Assembly (NCBI GenBank): GCA_014218235.1
Contig: CM024758.1
Span: forward strand, 101,283,698-101,347,697
Direction: 5' to 3'
Source of the DNA: Colocasia esculenta
Taxonomy: Eukaryota; Streptophyta; Magnoliopsida; Alismatales; Araceae
DNA: 64,000 bases
The position numbers and the translations under genes are program-made. The notes under the pieces were generated by a model that ran no database searches, was not told the DNA's origin, and saw only the letters and a program-made list of their open reading frames with translations. Shown in pieces: positions 1-9,110 of the stretch (position 1 is the first letter of the stretch; each line of letters starts with the position of its first letter).

Positions 1-690
1 TGAGCTGGCTTCTGGTGAGTCTTCTTCTGCTTTCAAGGCATTTGAGTGCTTCTTTCTACTAGATGACTCTCCTAGCCTTTCCATGTTGATCTCATGGGCC
101 ATGAGGGACCCAATGAGCTTTTCCACTGACATTCTTTTCAAGTCATTAGCTTCTTCTATAGCTGTGACCTTAGGTGTCCACGAGGATGGCAAGGATCTGA
201 GAATTTTCCTTACCATATCTGCAATCTCATATGTCTTCCCTAGGCTGGCTAAACCATTGGTGATATCAGTGAATCGGCTAAACATTTGAGTGATTGACTC
301 ACCTGACTGCATCTGAAATCTTTCATACTGAGTGACAAGAATGTCGATTCTTGTCTCCTTTACCTTGTCTGTACCTTCATAAGTAATCCTGAGCTTTTCC
401 CACATTTCCATCGAGGATTTGCAGGCTGAAACTCGGTTGAATTCCTTCTTACTCAAGCACAGCAAAGATGCTCTTAGCTTTGCAATTCAAGGATTTCTTC
501 CTGTCATCATCTGTCCATTGAGCTTTCTCATTTGTGACAACCAGATCACCTTCTTCTACTATGACCAAATTTGATAGTCGTGGCCTTGTAGAAAGTATTC
601 CATCCTGGTCTTCCAGTAAGGATAGTCTTCACCATCAAAGAGAGGGGGTCGGTTGACAGACTGACCTTCAATGCTACCTTGGGCTGCCAT
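1..690 (-). pseudogene. Cop-0 gag (UBN2-type copia Gag), partial and frameshifted
   Basis: The start codon is at 688-690, 66 bp inside the LTR edge. The N-terminus (MAAQG, then a GEDYPYWK motif) matches the Gags of Cop-4 and Cop-5, which are nucleocapsid precursors of the UBN2/retrotran_gag family. A frameshift near 570-580 breaks the frame just after the first 50 residues. Further on, the motifs ITYEG.DKVKETRIDILV (about 330-400) and KILRSLPSSWTPKVTAIEEA (about 140-220) are readable in another frame. The zinc knuckle is beyond the window. This copy is not functional. Confidence 0.75.
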
Positions 691-740
691 GGATCTTTAC
701 TCTTCAGATCGTTGGATCTTCTTTCTTTGTCGAAGAGACT

Positions 741-753
741 CGCTCTGATACCA
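741..753 (-). promoter_or_regulatory. Cop-0 primer binding site
   Basis: The minus strand reads TGGTATCAGAGCG two bases inside the LTR end. This matches the 3' end of plant initiator-Met tRNA (complement TGGTATCAGAGC), the usual primer for minus-strand synthesis in Ty1/copia elements. It fixes the element's orientation. Confidence 0.85.
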
Positions 754-1040
754 CTTGTTGCCCAGTTGACGAGCCCAGAGGGGGGGGTGAATGGGTCTTT
801 AAAAATTAATCTAGAAGATACCTGTAACTAAAAACATTCACACAAACGTTCTTCGAAGTAGGTTAGTGACAGTTAGTTGAAATAACAAACACACAAAGAA
901 GACAATCACACAACACAAGGATTATCCTGGTTCGGACCTCCTCTCCTTAGGAGTCCTACGTCCAGTCCCTGAGCAACAACTCAGGATTTCACTAACTAGG
1001 GTACAGTCCCCCTAAGGACGCTACAACACCCAGCTCAGCT

Positions 1041-1255
1041 GGTCTTCCTTCACACCCGAAGGGAACAACACCCTGGATACCACACCAGGTCTTCCTTCAC
1101 ACCCGAAGGGAACAACACCCTGGATACCACACCAGGTCTTCCTTCACACCCGAAGGGGAACAACACCCTGGATACCACACCAGGTCTTCCTTCACAACCG
1201 AAGGGAACAACACCCTGGATACCACCAGGTCTTCCTTCACACCCGAAGGGAACAA
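1041..1255. repeat. 47-bp tandem repeats, five copies, each with two hairpins
   Basis: Units start at about 1041, 1088, 1135, 1183 and 1228. Each contains CCTTC-ACACC-GAAGG and CCTGG...CCAGG inverted repeats, so the transcribed leader could fold into a row of about ten small stem-loops. Single units of the same type occur in the Cop-4 LTR (about 27955-28030). Confidence 0.85.
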
Positions 1256-1514
1256 CACAAAGAGAGTGAATGAAATCTAAGCCCCTAGATCAAGCTTTTG
1301 ATAAGCAAGGATCTGAAGCAACTAGAACTGAGAGCAAAGAGATTTTAGACAAGGCACACTCTCAGAACTATACAGGCTCTCTCAAGATTTTCACAAACTA
1401 GTGGAGAGCAAAAGAGAAAAAACTAAGTGGAATGAAGGTTCTTGGCTCTAAACTTTCTTCAGAAGAATTTGAATGCTTGAATGCACAATCTGTATTCTTC
1501 TGTTCTTCTGACTT

Positions 1515-1525
1515 GAATTTATATC
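1515..1525 (-). promoter_or_regulatory. Possible Cop-0 TATA box
   Basis: The minus strand reads GATATAAATTC between the motif array and the hairpin region, the same place as the clearer TATA boxes of Cop-5 and Cop-7. This is inference from position and sequence only. Confidence 0.4.
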
Positions 1526-2019
1526 TTCAATTTGAAATGTAGACGTTGAAGTGTCCGTTGTCTCTCTTTTGAGTAGTCGTTAGACTGAATGACATCTGGA
1601 GTCTTGGAAGCTTCCTGTCAACAGTCTTTTGATCACTTGAGCACGCAAAGAGATGAGATCTTCAAAGATATCCGTTGGCTTCTATTTGTTTAACGTTGTA
1701 CCGTGAAGCTGGATCAGAGGTCTGCACAAATGTCAAACTCAAATAGCAGACAGCTAAGCTGTCTCTGATGTCAGTCAACGTTAGTAGCAATAGACATGGA
1801 AATAGTAATGCCAAATAGCTTAAGTCTAAAGGACGTTATCAGAGTAGGCACGATATGGTCTGCATGCATGCAGAGATACGTTCAGGTCTCATTAAATGCA
1901 GGTGCGTCAGAGAGATGTCTACGTGGACTTTGACTAGTCAAACTTTTAAGATGAATAAGATATCAAGATATGAAATCGATGACTATATGACTTATGAAAT
2001 CGTTATGAATAAGTCAGGT

Positions 2020-2830
2020 TGACCAAGTCGTTGTGATACAAAGAAGTCGTTGTGAAACACTTAACAAATCGTACAAAACAAATCGTTGTGAACACTTATC
2101 AAGTCGTTATGAACTCTAAAGAAATCGTTATGGAACATGAAGTCGTTACAATAAGCAAGTCGTTGCGAGTTCTAAGAAGTCGTTACGGTAACTTATGAAA
2201 TCGTTACAACAAGCAAGTCGTTGCACTTTCTAAAGAAATCGTTACGATAACTTATAGAGTCGTTATGACAGGCAAGTCGTTACGAGTTTCTAAAGAAATC
2301 GTTGCGACAACTTATAGAGTCGTTGCGACAGGCAAGTCGTTACGAGTTCTAAAGAAATCGTTACGATAACTTATAGAGTCGTTATGACAGGAAAGTCGTT
2401 ACGAGTTTCTAAAGAAATCGTTGCGACAACTTATAGAGTCGTTGTGACAGGCAAGTCGTTACGAGTTCTAAAGAAATCGTTACGGTAACTTATAGAGTCG
2501 TTGTGACGAGCAAGTCGTTACGGGCTCTAAAGAAATCGTTACGGTAACTTATAGAGTCGTTGTGACGAGCAAGTCGTTACGGGCTCTAAAGAAATCGTTA
2601 CGGTAACTTATAGAGTCGTTGTGACATCGACTTGTTTGAAATAACATGACTTTTCAGTCTTATAAGGAAATCGTTGCGATCACTTATAGAATCGTTACGG
2701 CATCGATTTGTTTGAAACAACATGACTTTTCAGCCAGAAGGGAAATCGTTATGATAATTCTATTGAAATCGATATGCTTATAAAGAAATCGTTATGGCCT
2801 TCAACAGAAGTCGATATGGACTTAGAGAAA
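2020..2830. repeat. Array of [AG]A[AG]TCGTT motifs, partly a 59-bp tandem repeat
   Basis: About 35 copies by eye of AARTCGTT are packed in 0.8 kb. The middle part is organised as 59-bp units, each with an AAGTCGTT, an AAATCGTT and a GAGTCGTT (for example units starting near 2511 and 2570). On the element's sense strand the motif is AACGAYTT. The array lies in the U3 part of the LTR, upstream of the presumed TATA box. Confidence 0.85.
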
Positions 2831-3024
2831 TATCATGTTGAAAAGAGAAGGCTTCAGAGAAGTAATGCATACCTTTATTGGCTTGTTTGACCTTGGTATT
2901 TTTCCTGTGCTTAAGACTTATGAAATATTCATTAGATATAATTGATAAACTTTTGTTTGGTTTTGTTAATCATCAAAATATATTTGTAATTAATTAAAAT
3001 TACATGGGGACAGACTGGTCATCA

Positions 3025-3059
3025 CTTACCTTACTTGACTCTCTCACTATATCATATAG
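3025..3059 (+). repeat. Gyp-1 LTR sliver between Cop-0 and Gyp-2
   Basis: Thirty-five bases separate the end of the Cop-0 LTR from the start of Gyp-2. The last five, TATAG, are the Gyp-2 target duplication repeated at 18443-18447. Since the sequence after 18447 is a Gyp-1 LTR, this sliver should be the preceding part of the same LTR. The rest of that LTR is presumably left of Cop-0, outside the window. Confidence 0.6.
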
Positions 3060-6000
3060 TGTAAGGCCCTCGAATTTTCGTCGCATTAATTGTATTTGTG
3101 TGTGTATATTTGTGCTTGTGTATGTATATACGTATTTACGTACGTATTAATTAGTACAATTACGTGTGCATGTGTTTATACTAGATGTAAATAATGCATG
3201 TATTGAATGGTGATAGTATGGATACACTACCATATACATATTGCATGTATATATGCATGGCATGCATAGTTTTCTGCATGTTTTAAGTTCTGGCCGAAGG
3301 CCCCTTTGGCGTCAACCCCTAGCCGTTGAGGGGTGTCAGCGTCCAGACATGGACGCCAACACTAATCCTGGCGTCTAACGATGTGGACGCCTATTTCTCT
3401 GACCTGCATGCGTTGCAGAGCCAGAAATTCCGGAAACAAGGGAGCTCACCCATTGGGGAGCTGTCCCCAACGGCTCTGAGAGCCATCTTGTCACCTTGTG
3501 AGTGGGAGAGAGGCCTCTCCCATATGTTGAACCCGGATCTGCCTTCCCCAACCCTCTCTTCACCCTTTGCAAGAGAGAAACAAGAGGAAAAACCCTAGCT
3601 TCTGAGCTGTGAGGAAACCCCCTCTTTGCACCCAAGAATCTGACCCTCTGAAGCTGGATCCGGCCATCTTCCTCGACAAGAAGCTAGCTGGACTGAAGGA
3701 GAAGACCTCCCCGACGTTTCCTTGCTGTGGAGATCATCCAGGAGCCCGGAGGAGGGAGATCTTGGAGGACGTTCTGCACCTTCTTGGGACTGCCCAAGGA
3801 GGGCTTCACCAGCACTTTTGATCCATTGAAGCAATTTCTAGAGGCAAGTGACCTACCATAAGGTTCCCGTATGAGTCTAGGACGTTTTAACATTTTTGTA
3901 TTTTTCTTTGTCCTTGACCCCCAAATTCACCCCAACTTGAGGGCTCGGGTCTGTGTTCTGCACAGACCTGCATTGACGGCAAGGTCACTGGACGCTGAGA
4001 TTATGCTTGGCGTCCATCGACCATGCCGCTGACACTGAGTTAGCGGCCAGAGACCGCCGCCAAGTTCATCTGGACAGAACAGTGACCTGTTCTGCCCTTC
4101 CTATACAACTATTTTCGGTATGGTTTCCGTGATGAGGATATATGGTAACCCTATACACTATGTATACTGTTAAATGTGGTGTGTGGATGAGTGTGATGTG
4201 TGGTGGTGAATGTTAGAAATTATTCTCCCATGAAATTTCAAGCATGATTGTTGATAATCTTGCCAATCCATGTTTATGATTAGGACTAGTCTGAATGCCC
4301 TAAGTTTTGTCAGATCATGAAGATTAGTGGATCAGTATACGTATACTCAATTTTGATAAATTGTCCATGCTTGCATAAATTGCTAATAAATTCGGTTCGG
4401 TAAATAAAAAGGCATGCAAGAAAGATTTGTGGTGATCGATCTATGGTTGTATGATTTAGGGTAATTCTGTATTCTCAGATCATGCATATAACAGTAGTCT
4501 CTGTTCAGACAGTAAGTGGCAAAAATGCATGATGGTGTTAAACTCCATATCAACTTAAATTATGAATGGCATGCTAAATAGGTTTTTTTTACTGTAAATT
4601 CCATTTAGCTCAGAAAAATCTGAAAATTGAATGTATGATCTTGAACCCGAAAATAGCATGTGGTTAAAATTTCAGGTCATTTGGACCAGTGTATAAGGAG
4701 TTATGTACTTTCCATGTGAAATGTAAAAATCTATGTATGTTATCGTAAGGTGGTTAGATATTGTTTAAACCCAACCTGATTGGTGAATTTACTGTGTGTT
4801 AAACTCCTGAAATCTGTAGTGCCATGTCAGGAAAAACAGAGATATGCATGTGAGTGAGAAAGTGAATGAGATGAAAAGTGATATGTGTAAAACCATGTGT
4901 AAAATCGGTAAAATGTGTAAATGTGTAAATGTGCCAATGTGACACTGCTTCCGAGGGCAGTGGAACTGTATCAGGGAAAAGTCCCCCTGAGAAGTTCAAT
5001 GTGTAAGTGACCCTAAGGGCATTAGGGGGAAATCCTGGAGGTGGACAAGTACCACTGGTTAGGGTGGAGACTTGTTCTCCCGGTCTGCGCAGTCCAAGAG
5101 TCGCCATTGTAATGCCTAGATGGCGTCTATGTGTAATGTGATGTGTATATGTCCTTCTTTGGTGGTTTGGACTATGTGTCACGGCACGTAAAATGTGAAT
5201 GTGTAATGTGTAATGTGTAATGTGTATGTGTTCATGTGTTAATGTGTAAGTGAACAATGTGAAATGTGTATGTGTAAAGTGCAACCATGTGAAATGGGAA
5301 ACTTGTGTAAAGAAAATGTGAAACTAAAAATGTGAGAATATGACATTGAAATCCATGTGAGACAAATCTGAAACCATGTGAAATCAGTAATTCATGTTGT
5401 TATCATCATGTTTATATGTGCAAAAATGTCTAGAATCCATGTTAGGGATAATTGATGAGCACGTGTACAAAATAGCATGATTGGTTGTTCACATGGTATG
5501 TTTTAAACAACATTGTAGCTCTCATGTGTAGGTTTACAGCCATTAAACCATGTGAAACCAGCAACTTAAAGCATGTGAAAATGTCTACGTATGTACTTAA
5601 GAACATGTAAAACTCATGCTAGTTGTGTTTGCCTTTCATATATGCACAGTGTTCATGTTGGTAGCTCTCATGTCTTGGTTCTTTAAAGGCAAAATTTCAC
5701 GAGTAAATTGAATAGAGAGCATGTGATAGGTAAGTTTTATTCTTAGAAATCTGAAAGCATGATCCATGTATTAATTTGTAAAACTTTCAAATGACTAACA
5801 TGCCATGTGTTGAAAATTGTGAATGTGCATGTAGAAACCGCTATGACTTATACGTGTATGTTATGAGTAGTGTTGCTTGCTGAGTCTTTAGACTCACTCC
5901 TTGCTTCGGCGTACAGGTGTAGTTGGTGACGTGGCACCGTTGGAGGAGACAGTGGAGACGGACTCCGAGCGCGGAGATTAGTCTTTGGAGTTCTTTGTGA

Positions 6001-6321
6001 CTTGTGCATTTCATAGTATGTAATTTGAACGTTGTATTAGAGTTATCATGAAAAGAATGTATAAGTGTGGACATTATGTATTTAAATTTCAGCAATTTAA
6101 ATTATGTGAACTTTTAGCTCTTAATGTTAATTGCGAATTTCATGTATGTTTAATGTGGATGATGAATAAATGAGACAGTTGTCTTTTACTTCCGCTACTC
6201 TGTTGTATATTCGCGTGTATCTCAGCTGTTTGTATCGTTTGGGTAAATGTCCCACTGTGAGGACTCTCGCTATACCGACGTGGGTTGGTATAACCGTACC
6301 GGTATAATGAGGGCCGTCACA
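3060..6321 (+). repeat. Gyp-2 LTR1 (5' LTR)
   Basis: 3262 bp, starts TGTAAGGCCCTCGAATTT and ends GGGCCGTCACA. It contains GCGTCC/GGACGC inverted repeats (3339-3391), a conserved block around 5030-5110 (GGAGGTGGACAAGTACCAC), a low-complexity ATGTGTAA tract (about 5190-5280) and the palindrome TGAGTC-TTTA-GACTCA at 5881-5896. Small ORFs inside are chance translations: they lie on both strands and have no homology I recognise. No clear TATA box was seen. Confidence 0.9.
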
Positions 6322-6326
6322 GAGAT

Positions 6327-6338
6327 TGGTATCAGAGA
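6327..6338 (+). promoter_or_regulatory. Gyp-2 primer binding site
   Basis: TGGTATCAGAGA begins five bases after the LTR end and matches 11 of 12 positions of the initiator-Met primer site. The 163 bp from here to the gag ATG are untranslated leader without other visible features. Confidence 0.8.
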
Positions 6339-6714
6339 ACCGGTTGAGATTGCACATGAATATACCTAAGTCATCATCCCCATTGCATGCTAAGTATGTC
6401 CACATGTGTAGAAAACACTAATAAGAAGTGAAAGATAGATAAGAAAATGGTTAGAAAACTTAGTAACCTAGCTCTAATGTTGGCTGAAATTTATTACAGC
6501 CATGGCTTCGAGAGGTAGGCGTGGTGGAGCGTCGGCCCGTGAGGACGAGCCGCGACGTGATGAGCAGGCGGAGCAACAGGCCCCGGCACCGCGAGGCCCT
6601 GTACTTCCCCCACCGCCGCCTGTGGATTACGGAGTATTCATGCAAGGTCTGGTACAAGCCATGCAGACGCAGGCTCATACCCAGGCAGCACTCCAGGCAC
6701 AGTTGGAGGCCCAG

Positions 6715-6796
6715 GTAGAATAATGAAACAACTAGTAGTTGCTATTTAAATTGCATGATATTGTGTTTATTGTGTATTGCCTATTGTTTAATGTAG
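6715..6796 (+). other. Probable gag intron 1 (Gyp-2)
   Basis: It starts CAG|GTAGAATAATG and ends TAATGTAG|CAG (an alternative in-frame acceptor is three bases later). It is 82 bp long, A/T-rich and contains an in-frame TAA soon after the donor. Removing it joins exon 1 and exon 2 in phase between complete codons. Gyp-6 has an 81-bp counterpart at the same codon with diverged sequence but the same GT and AG ends. Confidence 0.7.
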
Positions 6797-6991
6797 CAGG
6801 CTCAGGCACCAGCTCAGGACCATGGTGGACCTCCCATCATGGAGCGATTCAAGAGGATGACCCCACCCTCTTTTAAGGGGGAGAGTGATCCATTAATGGC
6901 AGAAAGTTGGTTAAGGGAGACAGAGAAAATCTTCCGAGCCATCAGGTGCCCTGATGAGGATAAGGTGACATTAGCCACCTACATGCTACAG

Positions 6992-7071
6992 GTAGACTTT
7001 TAATTTTGTATGTTTGTATGTTCTGCTTAATTTAGAATTTGTTAGTTGGTGCTTATGAAGGTGTATTGCAG
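6992..7071 (+). other. Probable gag intron 2 (Gyp-2)
   Basis: It starts CTACAG|GTAGAC and ends GTATTGCAG|GAGAGAG, 80 bp, with a branch-like CTTAAT about 40 bp before the acceptor. Its removal joins YMLQ to ERADVWW, the normal order of a gypsy Gag domain (hydrophobic residues, short acidic turn, then a WW pair). The Gyp-6 counterpart is 77 bp at the same codon. Confidence 0.7.
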
Positions 7072-7799
7072 GAGAGAGCGGATGTATGGTGGTCCTCCCT
7101 ACTACGTACACGCTTTGAGGACGGAGCAGTAGACGTGGCGTGGGACGCGTTCGTGAGGCTCTTTCGAGCCAAGTTCGTCCCAGAGCATATCCAGGACAAA
7201 ATGGAGCAGGAATTTCTCTCCCTGACGCAAGGCTCCATGACCGTGCTGGAATACGAGGCAAGGTTTTCTGAACTTTCTAAGTATGCACCGCATATCGTAG
7301 AGGATGAGCGCAGGAAGACGAAGAAATTCGTGATGGGACTCAAGCCATCACTGCGGACGAGACTCGTGGCGTTTGACCACCGCACATTGGACGAGGCCCT
7401 CAGTGCTGCCTGCAGGCAGGAGGGAGAAATGGAGCAATATCTGGAGGAAAAGAAGGCTTCGCAGAAGAGGCCGGCAGCGACATTCCAGCGGCAGGATAAG
7501 AAGAAAACGGTGTACCAGACACCGCAGCGATCCGTGACAGTCAGCAACTCTCAGGTACCTTCTGTACGTTCCCCTGGTGTGAAGAAAGAGTGTCCCCATT
7601 GCGGGAAGACACATGGTGGTTCCGAGTGTTGGTTGGTAGCGGGTAGATGCTTGAAGTGCGGGAGCAGCGACCACAAGATCAAGGATTGCCCAAGACTTCA
7701 GCAGGGAGCTCAGCGTGGAGCGCCAGCCCCAGCAGTAGCGGCAGCCGCGCCAGCTACAGGAAGACCAGGAAGGCCTCGAGCCCCAGCTCGAGTGTTTGC

Positions 7800-9110
7800 T
7801 TTGCACGCGAGGACGCCGAGCAGGCGGAGCATGTCACCGAAGGTACGGTTTTGCTTTTAGGTGTGCACGCTCGGGTTTTGTTTGATACGGGTGCTACTCA
7901 CTCGTTCATTTCCGAGCGGTTCGCTAGGCAGTTAGCCCTAGAGTCAGGCGTAGAGTCTGAGGAGTTAGAGGTCCCTTTGTCTGTGCACACCCCTGCGGGT
8001 ACGGTATCGACTAGGAAGTGCATTCCGTCGTTACCTGTGTGCATTGAGGATAGAATCCTAGATGGGTGTTTCTTCTTGCTAAAGATGAAGGACTATGATG
8101 CTATTCTTGGTCTGGATTGGCTAGAGGAGCACTATGCGTTAGTGGATTGTCGTCGGAAGAGGATTGTTTTCCGCATTCCTGGTGAGGACGAGTTCTCTCA
8201 TCCCTTGCCAAAGAACTTAGCGGGAAAGTTAGTCATCTCTGCCATGAAGGCGATGCGCATGGTGAACAAGGGTTGTGACGCATTTCTTGCCAGCGTTATG
8301 CTAGTACCCGATGCTGGTTCGTCACTGACTCTTGCAGAGATCGATGTGGTGCAGGATTTTCCAGATGTCTTTCCCGATGACTTGTCTGGATTGCCACCGG
8401 ATAGAGAGATAGAGTTTACTATAGAGTTGCTTCCAGGCACCTCTCCTATCTCGAAGGCCCCATATCGGATGGCCCCTGCAGAGTTAGCCGAGTTGAGGAA
8501 GCAATTGCAAGAATTGCTTGATAAGGGATTCATTCGCCCTAGTGTTTCCCCTTGGGGCGCACCTGTATTGTTCGTCAAGAAGAAAGACGGGTCACTTAGG
8601 TTGTGTATTGACTATAGGAAGTTGAACCAAGTGACTGTGAAGAACAGGTACCCCTTACCTCGGATTGATGACTTGTTTGACCAGTTGCGAGATGCATCAG
8701 TCTTTTCTAAGATTGACTTTCGATCTGGTTATCATCAGTTGAGGATTCGGAGTGAGGATGTGTCCAAGACGGCATTTAGAACCCGTTATGGACATTATGA
8801 GTTCTTGGTTCTTCCTTTCGGATTGACCAACGCCCCTGCAGCGTTCATGGATCTCATGAACCGGGTGTTTAGGCCGTATTTAGATAGCTTTGTCGTAGTG
8901 TTTATTCACGATGTGCTGGTCTATTCTCCGGATGAGGCCCCCCACCGTCAACATTTGAGGTTAGTGTTAGAGGTTCTTCGTGAGCACAAGCTGTATGCAA
9001 AGTTCAGCAAGTGCGATTTTTGGTTGCGCGAGGTTCACTTTCTCGGGCATGTTATCTCCGGCGCTGGTGTTGCAGTTGATCCAGCGAAGGTCCAGGCAGT
9101 TATGGATTGA
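7800..9110 (+). pseudogene. Gyp-2 pol: protease and reverse transcriptase
   Basis: The aspartic protease motif FDTGATHSFIS starts at 7881. The reverse transcriptase follows, with SPWGAPVLFVKKKDGSLRL (about 8550), KNRYPLPRIDDLFDQL (about 8640), SGYHQLRI and LPFGLTNAPAAFMDLM (about 8810). The catalytic FIDD box reads FIHD (CAC at 8907-8909), so an essential Asp is lost. A TGA at 9108-9110 replaces the Trp found in Gyp-6 (VMDW) and ends the frame. Family: Tekay/Del chromovirus RT (PF00078). Confidence 0.9.

Larger units (their letters stand above)
1..3024 (-). mobile_element. Cop-0: Sirevirus-like Ty1/copia element, cut by window edge
   Basis: The element reads right to left. Its 5' LTR (756-3024) is followed by a primer binding site and the start of gag, and the rest lies beyond position 1. 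The LTR runs TG...CA and ends in the same GACTG(A/G)TCATCA block as the Cop-4 LTR. Gag and LTR layout match Cop-4, so it belongs to the same Sirevirus-like group. The 5 bp after the LTR, CTTAC (3025-3029), should be its target duplication, but the partner copy is outside the window. Confidence 0.85.
756..3024 (-). repeat. Cop-0 5' LTR
   Basis: About 2.27 kb, TG...CA. In element order it holds a dense array of AACGA[TC]TT motifs (2830-2020), a TATA-like site (about 1520), five 47-bp tandem repeats made of hairpins (1255-1041), the conserved CGTAGGA/CCGAACC block (about 960-930), and a G/C homopolymer (779-787) just before the LTR end. The same order is seen in Cop-4, Cop-5 and Cop-7. Confidence 0.85.
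6502..7858 (+). pseudogene. Gyp-2 gag, with two probable introns
   Basis: ATG at 6502 follows a CAGCC context. Exon 1 (6502-6714, 71 codons, Arg/Ala/Pro-rich), exon 2 (6797-6991, 65 codons, containing ERFKRM.PPSFKGESDPL and EKIFRAI) and exon 3 (from 7072, starting ERADVWW) together read as a continuous Retrotrans_gag domain (PF03732). Two zinc knuckles follow: CPHCGKTHGGSEC (about 7588) and CLKCGSSDHKIKDC (about 7651). A one-base loss near 7800, compared with Gyp-6, shifts the frame before protease, so this copy stops at 7858. Gag would form the particle core. The start is supported by the identical ATG in Gyp-6. Confidence 0.8.

Noticed and set aside
741..753. tRNA-Met gene fragments at the TGGTATCAGAGC sites
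   Set aside because: Only the 12-13 bases of the primer site match; no cloverleaf or promoter boxes are present at any of them.
2020..2830. CRISPR-like regular repeats
   Set aside because: Repeats are head-to-tail copies without unique spacers, inside a plant LTR, with no cas genes; the same holds for 43062-43310 and 28849-29575.
4799..5284. 161-codon minus-strand ORF rich in His and Thr, repeated at 13021-13524, 17317-17601 and 45177-45566
   Set aside because: It is the translation of the low-complexity ATGTGTAA/TTACACAT tract in the Gyp-2 and Gyp-6 LTRs; the frame is not kept between LTR copies.
6502..6723. A separate 73-codon protein ending at 6721
   Set aside because: The stop lies in a probable intron; the following segments continue the Gag domain in phase, and Gyp-6 shows the same arrangement.
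7647..7860. Programmed ribosomal frameshift between gag and pol in Gyp-2
   Set aside because: Gyp-6 has zinc knuckles and protease in one frame; the Gyp-2 shift is explained by a single-base loss near 7800.
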